Source: Edaphobacter paludis (GTDB lineage Bacteria; Acidobacteriota; Terriglobia; Terriglobales; Acidobacteriaceae). Taken from it: a stretch of 64,000 nt of DNA. The translations under genes were made by a program, and so were the position numbers. Below are positions 40,792-48,843 of this stretch, piece after piece. The first letter of the stretch is position 1. The number at the start of each line of letters is the position of its first letter. The notes under the pieces are model-generated. The model searched no databases. It was not told the DNA's origin and was given only the letters and a program-made list of their open reading frames with translations. The stretch covers positions 2,232,001-2,296,000 of the forward strand of contig NZ_CP121194.1 in assembly GCF_039993895.1 (NCBI RefSeq), given 5' to 3'.

Positions 40792-41130
40792 CTACATCGA
40801 CTGCCCAGTGAGAGACCCAATCCAGCCCGCGCCCCATCCGAGAACGCCAGCGCCAAACAGCGCACCGAATAGACCTGGAATGGCGTCCTGAAAGCGACCG
40901 CTCATCATCCGAATGCCGGCAAAGATCAAACCGCCAAAACAGATGACCGCGCCGGCATAGACGGCGAAGGTTTTGAACGTCCCCATAAGCGTTTGAGCGC
41001 CGGAGAAATCCATCGTTCCTTGGGCATGAGCAACACTCGCGAAAGCGAGCACGAAGAGCGACGGCATCATTACACGAAATGCTTGGGTAAGCTTCCGGCT
41101 CAGTAGTTTGAGATTGTGACGAAGTGACAT
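40792..41130 (-). CDS. virB2: VirB2/TrbC-type pilin, element 1
   Basis: 112 residues. Long N-region and signal peptide ending AHA-QGTMDF (cleavage near 36/37), then two membrane helices separated by a short basic loop (IRMMSGRFQDA), the form of pre-pilin VirB2. AGGAG lies well before the ATG. First gene of the leftward virB operon; the promoter must lie in the 116 bp between it and the LysR gene. Confidence 0.85.
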   Translation of the reverse strand: MSLRHNLKLLSRKLTQAFRVMMPSLFVLAFASVAHAQGTMDFSGAQTLMGTFKTFAVYAGAVICFGGLIFAGIRMMSGRFQDAIPGLFGALFGAGVLGWGAGWIGSLTGQSM

Positions 41131-41246
41131 CCTGGTTTCTCCTGATGGCGTGTAGTGATTGCCATGTCAGGAAACTAGGTCACTTGGTGCCGCTGAGTCC
41201 AAGTCTTCTTTTTTAGATCAAGCAAAGTTTCGCTTATAGAAGAGGG

Positions 41247-42200
41247 CTATCCGAGAAGTTCCAACTGCTTCGGTAAGGGGCGTACTCCACGGGGTCGTTT
41301 CCGCTGAACAGTAAGACCTTCCTGTCGCAGAAATCTTTGAACAAATGGGAGCGCAATGTGTTGGCTATTCTTGCTGGCAACAAAGGCTGTCTGGGCCGAC
41401 CAGTTCACCCCCGCAATCGGCCGAGTCGTCAACCCAGATTCGAGAGGCAACGCTTGATCAACAAGGGCGAGCCCATACTTCTCTTTGACCATCCATTGGA
41501 TGTCCGCAGGATTCGTCACAGAGTTTGCAAGGCTGATTGGGATGCCAACCTCGGCGAACAGATTGACCAGATGCGCATGGGCAGATGGGTGAAGTTCCGG
41601 ATCACGAAAGACTCTGATCCGTGGTGCAACTTCGTGGATATCGAGCTGCATGTGTAAAGCCAGTGGGTCATCGGTTCTCATGCACACGACAAGTTGAGAA
41701 TGTGCGACCGTGATCACGTCCAGCGTCTTGCTGTCAATGGGGCAAGGCAGGATTCCGCAATCGAGCGCATTCGATTCAAGCCGCTGCACAATGAGAGCTG
41801 AATCACCGCCTGAGAATACGACTTCACACTTGGGAAAGAGATCGGAATAGCACTGTCGGAATGTCGTCAGGAGTGTTGGGTTCACAAAGGACGAAAAGCC
41901 GAGCCTCAGCGTCGGGACTTCGCCCTTATGGATCGCTCGGGCGATCGCGAAGACTTCGCGCCGTTCTTCCAGGACTGTTCGAGCCCAACTCAAAACAAGT
42001 TCGCCGGCAGGAGTCGGCGTGACGCCATCTCGGCCTTGCCTCAGAAAGATGGGGAATCCGATGTCGCTCTCAAGCCCACGTATCTGCTGACTGATGGCTG
42101 GCTGCGAGCGGTACATCTTCTCAGCCGCCCTCGTGAAGTTTTTACCTTCGTTGATGGCGACCAAATATTCGAGATGGCGAAACTCTACCGGTTCTGACAT
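41247..42200 (-). CDS. LysR-type transcriptional regulator next to the virB operon
   Basis: 317 residues from ATG 42200. N-terminal HTH (RHLEYLVAINEGKNFTRAAEKMYRSQPAISQQIRGLE, about 6-42), then a periplasmic-binding-like effector domain (LRLGFSSFVNPTLL..., about 95-290) and an Arg/Pro-rich end. LysR proteins usually respond to a small molecule and often act on divergent neighbours. It is the only regulator beside element 1's transfer genes, so it may control them or the xis-int operon that diverges from it, but the ligand is unknown. Confidence 0.9.
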   Translation of the reverse strand: MSEPVEFRHLEYLVAINEGKNFTRAAEKMYRSQPAISQQIRGLESDIGFPIFLRQGRDGVTPTPAGELVLSWARTVLEERREVFAIARAIHKGEVPTLRLGFSSFVNPTLLTTFRQCYSDLFPKCEVVFSGGDSALIVQRLESNALDCGILPCPIDSKTLDVITVAHSQLVVCMRTDDPLALHMQLDIHEVAPRIRVFRDPELHPSAHAHLVNLFAEVGIPISLANSVTNPADIQWMVKEKYGLALVDQALPLESGLTTRPIAGVNWSAQTAFVASKNSQHIALPFVQRFLRQEGLTVQRKRPRGVRPLPKQLELLG

Positions 42201-42471
42201 GGCCCTGTACTCCGCTGGTGTGGGCCTTGCACTCCACACCGATCTGTGGAAAAGACATACTTAATACTTGGCTGTGGGTATCAACACTGTCAACGGGGCA
42301 CCTCAAGGTGCCCGGTTACTTAAAGGTGCTCCCTCGGCTTCGGATATCGGCACTCTTATAAGTTTTGCCATGGGTGGCATAGATAGGAAGTATTGGACTG
42401 TTTTGGAGCCGCGGGGCACGCTGAGTAATCGTCTCCTTCGAGACGAAGCAGAGATCAATCAAGGAGGCACA
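42201..42471. promoter_or_regulatory. Divergent control region between lysR and xis, with hairpins
   Basis: Holds GGGCACCT-CA-AGGTGCCC (42296-42313, 8 bp stem) and CGTCTC-CTTC-GAGACG (42430-42445, 6 bp stem, tetraloop) just before the xis ribosome site AAGGAGG (42461-42467). The second hairpin could control xis translation; the first may be an operator or excisionase site. Confidence 0.5.
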
Positions 42472-42720
42472 ATGCTGCCTTTGTCGTCCCGTCATCAACA
42501 AGAGTCTGAAGCTATTCCGAAAAAGCCTCCTGCCTCAGCCGATGTTCATCCGGAACCATTGCTGGACTCGGACGAAGCAGCGGCGATCATGCGCATTCAC
42601 CCCAAGACGCTACAGCGGTACGCCAGGCAAGGAATCGTGAGGGGACTGCAGCTCGGGTCCATGTGGCGATTCCGCGCAAGCGACATCGACCGATGGATAT
42701 CCGAGCGCCTCGCCGGATAA
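42472..42720 (+). CDS. xis: Excisionase-type MerR/HTH_17 protein
   Basis: 82 residues from ATG 42472, with AAGGAGG four bases upstream. The C-terminal half is a winged helix of the excisionase type: LLDSDEAAAIMRIHPKTLQRYARQGIVRGLQLGSMWRFRASDIDRWI (about 31-76). It precedes the integrase by 77 bp on the same strand. Likely a recombination directionality factor bending DNA at the att sites. A longer frame (from 42268) lacks a ribosome site. Confidence 0.85.
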   Translation: MLPLSSRHQQESEAIPKKPPASADVHPEPLLDSDEAAAIMRIHPKTLQRYARQGIVRGLQLGSMWRFRASDIDRWISERLAG

Positions 42721-42797
42721 GAAGATTTTTCAACAAAACCTCTGCCCGGCGTGCGATAGGCTTATTTCAAGCCATCCGCTACGCCTACAGGAGAATC

Positions 42798-43997
42798 ATG
42801 CCAAGGCGGACACGGTATCAGCAAGGAAGCGTGCAGTGCGAAAAACGGCGGAGTGGACCAGATGTTTGGGTCTTCCGCTGGTGGCAGTCAACATCTGATG
42901 GCGGAACGAAGCGTCGGAAAGCAATCGTCGGCACCATCGCGGCCTTGCCAACCGAAGCAGCAGCACTCAGAGCCGCTCAAGCATTGCGCATCGACGCAAA
43001 CCAGGAAACCCCGCAGACTGAAGGCGGGCCAAGCACGATCGCAGAACTGATCGCTCATTACCGGCTAAAGGAACTCGCCGGTGAAGATCAGGGACGCAAA
43101 GCGTTCTCAACGCGCGCTGCTTACGAATGCTATCTGAGGGGTTGGGTTCTGCCTCGTTGGGGAACACATCGTCTGGATCAGATCAAGCCAGTCGCAGTAG
43201 AAGAGTGGCTGGGTGGCATCAAGCGTTCGAGGGGAACGAAGGCAAAGATTCGGAACCTTATGAGTGCTCTCTTCCATCACGCGATGCGCTACGAGTGGAT
43301 CGAACGAAATCCGATCAAACTCGTGCGCCAAAGCGCGAAGCGAGAGAAAATTCCTGACGTTCTGGAATTGCATGAACTCCAACTTCTCCTCAGCAAGCTG
43401 GCGGTCCGAGAGCGCACGTTGGCGCTTCTCGATGCCGCGACCGGGTTGAGGGTCAGCGAACTCCTGGCACTCCGTTGGGACGATGTTGACTTCAAGAACT
43501 TGGAGATTCGGGTCACCGAATCGATCTGGCATCAGGTCGTCGGCGTCTGCAAGACCGAAGCCTCAGCCAAGCCCGTCCCGATGGACGAGTACATGGCTGA
43601 AGATCTTCGTCGCTGGCGGCGCAACAGCCCGTACCCGATGGATGGTGATTGGGTCTTTGCAAGTCCGCGCATGAAGGGGAAACAACCTTACTGGCCGGAC
43701 AATCTTATGAAGCGGTACATCAGGCCGGTGGCACGTCAAGCCGGCATCACCAAGAACATCGGCTGGCACACCTTCCGTCACTCCTTCGGCACACTGCTGA
43801 AGGCAAACGGGGAAGATGTGAAGACGGTACAGGAGCTCTTGAGGCACGCGAACAGCAGGATCACGCTCGACGTATATACGCAGGCCGTGAACTCGCATAA
43901 ACGAGCGGCACAGAGCAAGGTTGTAAGGATGATGGTGCCCAACGTGGGTCAGAGAGAGGTTGAAACTGACTCGCTTCTGGTACCCCGGCGGGCGTAA
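42798..43997 (+). CDS. int: Tyrosine recombinase (integrase) of element 1
   Basis: 399 residues from ATG 42798 (CAGGAGA upstream). All catalytic residues are visible: R218 (TGLRVSE), K258 (SAKPVPM), H324 and R327 (WHTFRHSF), H350 (LLRHANSR) and Y360 (LDVYTQAV). The N-terminal part (81-180) is the core-binding SAM-like domain. It inserts and excises the element at the adjacent tRNA-Asp 3' end, 70 bp downstream of its stop. No frameshift or loss of a key residue, so it is presumably active. Confidence 0.95.
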   Translation: MPRRTRYQQGSVQCEKRRSGPDVWVFRWWQSTSDGGTKRRKAIVGTIAALPTEAAALRAAQALRIDANQETPQTEGGPSTIAELIAHYRLKELAGEDQGRKAFSTRAAYECYLRGWVLPRWGTHRLDQIKPVAVEEWLGGIKRSRGTKAKIRNLMSALFHHAMRYEWIERNPIKLVRQSAKREKIPDVLELHELQLLLSKLAVRERTLALLDAATGLRVSELLALRWDDVDFKNLEIRVTESIWHQVVGVCKTEASAKPVPMDEYMAEDLRRWRRNSPYPMDGDWVFASPRMKGKQPYWPDNLMKRYIRPVARQAGITKNIGWHTFRHSFGTLLKANGEDVKTVQELLRHANSRITLDVYTQAVNSHKRAAQSKVVRMMVPNVGQREVETDSLLVPRRA

Positions 43998-44067
43998 TGG
44001 ACCCTAATCGGACCCTGATTCGCTTGTCACATTAGGTCCCATACGAAGCTAAGTGCTTTGCTTTGTA

Positions 44068-44112
44068 TGGCGGGGACGACGGGGCTCGAACCCGCGACCT
44101 CTGCCGTGACAG
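44068..44112 (-). other. att site: 3' half of a tRNA-Asp(GTC) gene
   Basis: Read on the minus strand, this is the anticodon stem-loop (CTGTCACGG, anticodon GTC), variable region, T-arm (CGCGGGTTCGAGCCCCG) and CCA end of tRNA-Asp. The 5' half (acceptor strand, D-arm) is missing beyond 44112, so it is not a functional tRNA but the copied target sequence left by an integrase. It marks the right end of element 1 and the left end of element 2. Confidence 0.8.
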
Positions 44113-44472
44113 TTACGCTAACTGGTTGTATCTAAATGATTTCATGGGCGTTGATGGCTAATCAAAGCACCCAAAGGCACTCAAAAACACTGGGAAATAC
44201 ATCAGTTTCAAATTTCAGCACCCTCACCGACACCCTCGCAATTTCAGGATTCAGCGTCAAAATCGCGCTCAGACCTCTGCCGTGCCACGGCATTTCGTCT
44301 GAAAATCGCTTTTGACCCCTGCCTTGTAGCAGCAGAGGTTTTGCCTCAAAACGTGCAAATCGCAGCTTTCCACATTTTCCCGTCGAGGGTGCTGGAGAGG
44401 GTGCTGAACGCAAAAAGCGAAGGCGCACAATTTCGTTCCAACCTGCGTCTGCCTTGAACGGCAGAGGTCGCG
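44093..44472. repeat. att-core-like repeats, possible integrase arm sites
   Basis: Pieces of the att core recur: CGCGACCTCTGCCG (44093-44106) appears inverted at 44459-44472 without mismatch, and GACCTCTGCCGTG (44096-44108) appears directly at 44272-44284. No gene is supported between 44113 and 44637. A long minus-strand frame there lacks coding character. Confidence 0.5.
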
Positions 44473-44525
44473 CCCACCCAAAAGGCCGATCACCAGGTTC
44501 GATAGAACTAAACATCAAAACGTAG

Positions 44526-44550
44526 AAAAGCCCCTGAGTCAGGGGCTTTT
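44526..44550. terminator. Strong bidirectional terminator
   Basis: AAAAGCCCCTG-AGT-CAGGGGCTTTT, an 11 bp perfect stem with A and T runs on each side, typical rho-independent terminator for both strands. It ends the leftward abiE operon and isolates the att region. Confidence 0.85.
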
Positions 44551-44637
44551 CAGAAGGGAAAGGGACTTGTGCTCCAGAGGAGGACGTGTCCCGTATATGT
44601 TTAGGGTATCTCACACCAGAACTAAATTTGGGGTCTC

Positions 44638-45498
44638 TCATCGAGAGAGAATGGGTGCGAAAAACAGACGCAGTTCTTCCACTACTTCGGAGAGCTTGGC
44701 GGGCGCTTCCGTGAGCCTGGACCGCTTTACGAATGCACTCCACTGCATCTGCTTCGCAGGATCATTGCCGAAAGCCGATGACAGTCCAATCGGATCGAGG
44801 TCGAGCTCCATCCCTCGGTTTGCAAACGTCCGCTTGATCGCTTCGACCAGAACTTCCCTGCTCAACTCCGGTTGACGGGTCAGCAGCCAAAGGTCGAAGT
44901 AGTCCTTCACCCGTGTGTTCAGCATTCGGAGCTGGACGAGTGCCTGTAGCTTTTCGGCCACCACAGTTTCTCGGCTATAGCCAGAGAGTGTTGGAGCGGG
45001 AAAGTCGAGTATCGTCGGATATGTCAGCGTCTCCGGTCCTGGTGTCATCACATCCCCGAATCCGATGTCGATTTGCATGTGGACTCGCGCGCTATCAACG
45101 CGCCCGACAAAGGTCGTGCGGACACCCGCATAGTCGGCATCCTCTCGAATGACTTCGCCGGCGAAGGACGACGGATCGAAGACGATTCCGTCGTCTGTGA
45201 CTTCCGCTTGCGAGATCTCGCGCATGAGCGCGATGATCGCGTCTACAGCGTTGTCCGTTCGGCCATGAAGATCGATGTCCATCGTTGGCCGGGAGATGGG
45301 CGCTTGCCAGGCGGTGAGCAGCAAGGCACCCTTCAAGGTAAAGGCTTCGACGTGCGGAGACATCGAAAGACGGTAAAGGAACCGCTCCATCGCGTAATAT
45401 TGCAATACCTCAGCGAAGGGCCTGCCGTTGGCCTTCGCATAATTGAGCAGTCGTTGCCGCACGGAAGCGCCCATATTCTTCACAACATCGACGGTCAT
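44638..45498 (-). CDS. abiEii: AbiEii-type nucleotidyltransferase toxin
   Basis: 286 residues from ATG 45498. Nucleotidyltransferase-like core: FTLKGALLLTAW (about 57-68) and RPTMDIDLHGR with the DxD pair (about 75-85), then YSRETVVAEKLQALV and KDYFDLWLL, the standard AbiEii/DUF1814 motifs. This is the toxin half of type IV toxin-antitoxin systems that give phage abortive infection. Overlaps the antitoxin stop by 4 bp (ATGA). Confidence 0.9.
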   Translation of the reverse strand: MTVDVVKNMGASVRQRLLNYAKANGRPFAEVLQYYAMERFLYRLSMSPHVEAFTLKGALLLTAWQAPISRPTMDIDLHGRTDNAVDAIIALMREISQAEVTDDGIVFDPSSFAGEVIREDADYAGVRTTFVGRVDSARVHMQIDIGFGDVMTPGPETLTYPTILDFPAPTLSGYSRETVVAEKLQALVQLRMLNTRVKDYFDLWLLTRQPELSREVLVEAIKRTFANRGMELDLDPIGLSSAFGNDPAKQMQWSAFVKRSRLTEAPAKLSEVVEELRLFFAPILSR

Positions 45499-46112
45499 AG
45501 AATGGCCTCCATGTAGGGCCTCATCACCCGTTCGATGCGGCACAGCTTGGCATAGTGTTCCAGCTTATCGAGCTGCATTCGTCCCCGACGCCGGTACAGA
45601 TTCAGCGCCTCGACACACACATCAATTCCAATCTTGTTGCGGTACTTGAAACAATCCGCCAGAGTCCTTTCCATCGAGTAGATGCGGACCTTCGTGCCGT
45701 CGAGTACAACCGCTTCTACCCCATCCTCAAACCCGGCCTTTGAATACCAGAACAGCCGGAGGGGAGGATAACGAAGCGCTGGGGCCTGATCGCTCGCCTC
45801 AATCGCTAGGTATACGGCATGGGGAACCTGCGCCGTCATGCGATGAAACGCGAGTGCCGAGATCAGGCATATAACTCCCTTTGGAACCTTGAGGGCCACC
45901 GTAACGAGATCAGGGTTTTCGAGCGGCTTTCCATCGGCAATCCGGTAGAGGCCACGATCCAGACGTTCCAGCCGCTCAGCGTCTCGAAGCGCATAAAGCG
46001 TTCTTGGGTGTATTCCCAGCTCTATTGCACTCTTTGTCTTGAGCACGCCACCGTGCGCTCTAAAAATGCTCAGAGCGTGCTCTGCGGTCGGCGATGGAAC
46101 TGAAACAGACAT
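45495..46112 (-). CDS. abiEi: AbiEi-type antitoxin/transcriptional regulator
   Basis: 205 residues. N-terminal winged helix (ALSIFRAHGGVLKTKSAIELGIHPRTLYALRDAERLERLDRGLYRI, about 13-58), then the AbiEi_4 C-terminal domain (YSMERTLADCFKYRNKIGIDVCVEAL). The antitoxin both represses the operon and neutralises AbiEii activity. GAGGAA lies eight bases before the ATG. The pair forms the cargo nearest the left end of element 2. Confidence 0.9.
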   Translation of the reverse strand: MSVSVPSPTAEHALSIFRAHGGVLKTKSAIELGIHPRTLYALRDAERLERLDRGLYRIADGKPLENPDLVTVALKVPKGVICLISALAFHRMTAQVPHAVYLAIEASDQAPALRYPPLRLFWYSKAGFEDGVEAVVLDGTKVRIYSMERTLADCFKYRNKIGIDVCVEALNLYRRRGRMQLDKLEHYAKLCRIERVMRPYMEAIL

Positions 46113-46204
46113 GGGATACGTTCCTCGGATAATGATATTTCTTTCCGAGGATTTTATCCATACGCCCTAAATCAATCGCAGATGGACTTTGCACGCCTGT
46201 CGGC

Positions 46205-46426
46205 TCACGGGAAGTTTGCAAACAGCTCTCGCGGCGGCACTGAGAGTGCCCGAGCTAGCTTGATGATGTTCTCAAGGGCTACGTTCCGCTCCCCTCGCTC
46301 CACCCCACCCACGTAATTCCGGTGCAGCCCCGCCCGTTCGGCCAATTCCTCTTGCGAGTATCCGCGTTCGTCGCGGAGCTTTCGCAATGAGGAGCCAAAT
46401 CGAGCTTTTACGGAGGGAGAAGTCAC
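46205..46426 (-). CDS. Small XRE-family HTH regulator
   Basis: 73 residues from GTG 46426. A single Cro/C1 HTH: RKLRDERGYSQEELAERAGLHRNYVGGVERGERNVALENIIKLARAL (about 15-60). Such short regulators commonly control transfer or toxin operons of integrative elements. A nested inverted repeat (46520-46558) lies upstream and could be its operator. Lies 92 bp from abiEi, same strand. Confidence 0.88.
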   Translation of the reverse strand: MTSPSVKARFGSSLRKLRDERGYSQEELAERAGLHRNYVGGVERGERNVALENIIKLARALSVPPRELFANFP

Positions 46427-46735
46427 TCATCCATACTTGGATTGTGACCACTATGAGTCTACACACGATGAGTGTGATATTCATTGATTGGCGCAAGCGC
46501 TTGGTCTCGCAGCGCAGTAGGCAAACGATAGAAACTGCCAAAATGGCAGCCGTTTGCCAACAAATCGCTTGCACTTCTCTCTGCAACTCAAGGATGATTA
46601 CCTCGTCTTTTACTTGTAGAAAACCTGCGGTGGTTTCCGCTGAGCTTGACCAGTTGCAGATCGCCCGAGTTCGGGCGCGGCCCTTGCAGAAATTGCATTT
46701 GAACGGCCATTCCGCTTCGTGTGAGGTCAGCAGTC
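46427..46735. promoter_or_regulatory. Intergenic region with a nested inverted repeat
   Basis: About 309 bp between the XRE gene and the small plus-strand gene. Contains GGCAAACG (46520-46527) and CGTTTGCC (46551-46558) enclosing CTGCCA-AAA-TGGCAG (46535-46549), a compound stem loop. Position suggests a binding site for the XRE regulator or a small RNA structure. No gene seen. Confidence 0.55.
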
Positions 46736-46954
46736 ATGTCGGACGACTACATTGAGTGTCCCCAGGTATCGGGAAAGACCATCAAGGCTCTGCGTATCTA
46801 TAAGGACACTGGAGACGGAACCGAAGTCTTGATCGACCTGACGGACGGTACGAGCTTCACGTTTTCCCTCTCCATTAAGCCCACCTTGGAAGCAGCGGTC
46901 ATCCGGCCGGGCGTAGGTGAACCCGAGATCCTTCATCGTTACGATCTGGAGTGA
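46736..46954 (+). CDS. Small hypothetical protein
   Basis: 72 residues from ATG 46736 (MSDDYIECPQVSGKTIKALRIYKDTGDG). A compact acidic beta-rich domain with VLIDLTDGTSFTFSL in the middle; no signal or membrane segment. Ribosome site GAGG about 10 bases upstream. Composition and length fit a genuine small gene of unknown function. Isolated on the plus strand between minus-strand genes. Confidence 0.55.
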   Translation: MSDDYIECPQVSGKTIKALRIYKDTGDGTEVLIDLTDGTSFTFSLSIKPTLEAAVIRPGVGEPEILHRYDLE

Positions 46955-47162
46955 ATCTCCCAGACACATGTCATCAGTCTGCAGATCATAAGCAACTTTC
47001 AGGTTTGATAACGGCTCGAGCATACGGAGCTTTCAACATGCAGGAAGCTCACCGAGTGCATCGGCGACTTCGCACTCATCCAGATCACAAATGACGAGAA
47101 GGGCGTTTATGAGGACTAACGTCCATATCCGCGATGCACTCAATTAGCGAAACCGCGCTAGC

Positions 47163-47879
47163 TTAGATGCTGCCGTGCTCCGAGAGAGAATCCGCTGGCT
47201 TCAGTAGCTGAATAACAGCGATAAGAGCGCCCCAGCCTCCGAGCAAAATGACCCAGAAGACCACCGTAGGCCAGCTATGACGATTTTGGGCATATAGATT
47301 CCAGTAAGCGTTCTGATCTTGGTGAACACTATTCTGTTGACTTGTGAAGTCACCCGCAGTGTTCGTATCCGAAGTCTGGATGGACTGATCGCGCGTATCA
47401 AATACGAAGTTTTTAACGTGATCAGTACCTTGTGGCTGAAACTGCGACTTGCTGTCCAAATAGGTGCCAACGAAACGCCCATCGTGGAACTCTAGGTCAA
47501 TGATTCCACGAACGTAGCCACGCCCGACCCATGGAACATCCGTGGTCACTCCCGGTGCACGAACATAGCCGGAGTAAGTGTTCAGACTGCCTACTACGTA
47601 GCCGTTCGGGAGAGTGACGTAGGGGTCAGGGCTGTAGCCGACGCTTTGATGAGCGATGTGATTCGAGATGAAAGCGTGCAATATCAGTGCCGCGACCAAC
47701 CATCCTAGCGCTAGAAATGGCGCGGCAGCATTGAGTATGCGATAACGTTTGGCAGCATAGGTTGACGTTGGGAAAGAGCGTTTTGCAAACTTAAACAGGA
47801 TGATCGAAAGAACGATGCTGACGATCGTGAGAATGAATCCCCACGTTAGGAATGTCATCACAACTGCGAATCCGGCCAT
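47163..47879 (-). CDS. Hypothetical membrane protein upstream of the element 2 virB operon
   Basis: 238 residues with two N-terminal helices (about 8-30 and 50-70), a large external domain (about 75-200, with PYVTLPNGYVVGSLN and WVGRGYVRGIIDLEFHDGRFVGTYLD), and a third helix near 205-225. Orientation puts the middle domain outside. Such a protein next to a conjugation operon could mediate entry exclusion or mating contact, but there is no motif to prove it. Divergent from virB2 by about 290 bp, which must hold the virB promoter. Confidence 0.65.
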   Translation of the reverse strand: MAGFAVVMTFLTWGFILTIVSIVLSIILFKFAKRSFPTSTYAAKRYRILNAAAPFLALGWLVAALILHAFISNHIAHQSVGYSPDPYVTLPNGYVVGSLNTYSGYVRAPGVTTDVPWVGRGYVRGIIDLEFHDGRFVGTYLDSKSQFQPQGTDHVKNFVFDTRDQSIQTSDTNTAGDFTSQQNSVHQDQNAYWNLYAQNRHSWPTVVFWVILLGGWGALIAVIQLLKPADSLSEHGSI

Positions 47880-48168
47880 GGAGGCATTCTACTTCTTGTA
47901 TCCACGCTGGCTACGCAGGCAGACGTTCTCAACATAAGTAACGTGAAGTCGGCATAGCGGAAGTAATCCGGTCTGGCGGTTCTCAAAGTACGCTAATAGG
48001 CCAATGCGCTAATCGAGAACCCTTCCAACCAGCCCAGTACCTGATTCGACCTCGCATGTATTCCAACTTGGAATAGTCCTCCGCCAAAAAGTCATTGGAC
48101 TTGCTGCGATAGCCACCCGTAGGTTTGCGCCATACCCGACACGATTCAAGTCGGATGGAGGTGCAAAT

Positions 48169-48495
48169 ATGAAGACGCTTCATCGTGCAGCCCGAGTTGA
48201 GAGGCCGAGTCTTCGGCCTTCCTTCTCGGGTTTTTTACTGCTCACCCTTCTCCTGTTTCCACTGGCAGCTCACGCGCAAACCGGGAGTTCGCCTTTTGAC
48301 ACAGGTCTCACATCCATTCAGACGCTCTTCACCGGAACGATTGCCAAGGTGAGCAGCCTGATTGCGATTGTGTTGGGCGGGTATGCGTTCGCCCACGGAG
48401 AACCCGGCGCGAAGAAGACTCTCGCCGGAGTTGCGGCTGGCACCGGAATCGCGGTGATGGCCACCAACATCCTGACTTGGCTGTGGGGTTCGTAG
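48169..48495 (+). CDS. virB2: VirB2/TrbC-type pilin, element 2
   Basis: 108 residues. GGAGGT seven bases before the ATG. Signal peptide with cleavage after LAAHA near 36 (QTGSSPFDTG follows), then two hydrophobic helices (about 60-78 and 88-104) separated by the GEPGAKK loop, the usual pilin form. First gene of the rightward virB operon of element 2. Only weakly similar to the element 1 pilin, as expected for a surface protein under diversifying selection. Confidence 0.85.
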   Translation: MKTLHRAARVERPSLRPSFSGFLLLTLLLFPLAAHAQTGSSPFDTGLTSIQTLFTGTIAKVSSLIAIVLGGYAFAHGEPGAKKTLAGVAAGTGIAVMATNILTWLWGS

Positions 48496-48546
48496 CCCCT
48501 TGGTCTCGTCCTTCCGCTCACGCTTCACTCACCCGCGAGGGGCTCT

Positions 48547-48843
48547 ATGACAGAACTCACACCAAGACGCCGAAATCGGGTCTACAAGGCTCTGCATAAG
48601 CCCCTCACGTATCTCGGGGTCGAGCGCACCGTCTTCTACTTCGTTTGTGTTGGAGCAGTCGGCGCTTTCAACCTCCTCAACTCGCTCCTTGCCGGAGCCG
48701 CAGTTTTCATCGGCGGCTACATCTTCGGTCGTTGGATCACGACCACCGACCCGGCATTTCTCAAGATCATGGGCAAGTCCGAACGCTTCAAGTTGCGCTA
48801 CGACGCTGCCAAGCAACAAGTCCCGAACGTGGAGATACGCTGA
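48547..48843 (+). CDS. virB3: VirB3/TrbD-type inner-membrane protein, element 2
   Basis: 98 residues with GAGGGG before ATG 48547. N-terminal RRRNRVYKALHKPLTYLGVERT, two membrane helices (about 31-47 and 48-62) and a basic cytosolic tail (KIMGKSERFKLRYDAAKQQ). It is paired with virB4 by a TGATG overlap, as VirB3 is in most systems. No unusual features. Confidence 0.85.
   Translation: MTELTPRRRNRVYKALHKPLTYLGVERTVFYFVCVGAVGAFNLLNSLLAGAAVFIGGYIFGRWITTTDPAFLKIMGKSERFKLRYDAAKQQVPNVEIR

Noticed and set aside
44068-44144. Complete tRNA-Asp gene
   Set aside because: The 5' acceptor strand and a proper D-arm are absent to the right of 44112; only the 3' half is tRNA-like. A vague GTTAG resemblance in the D-arm place is not enough.
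44162-44743. 193-codon minus-strand frame near the att site
   Set aside because: It crosses a strong terminator and att-like repeats and runs into the abiEii gene; no ribosome site or recognisable domain.
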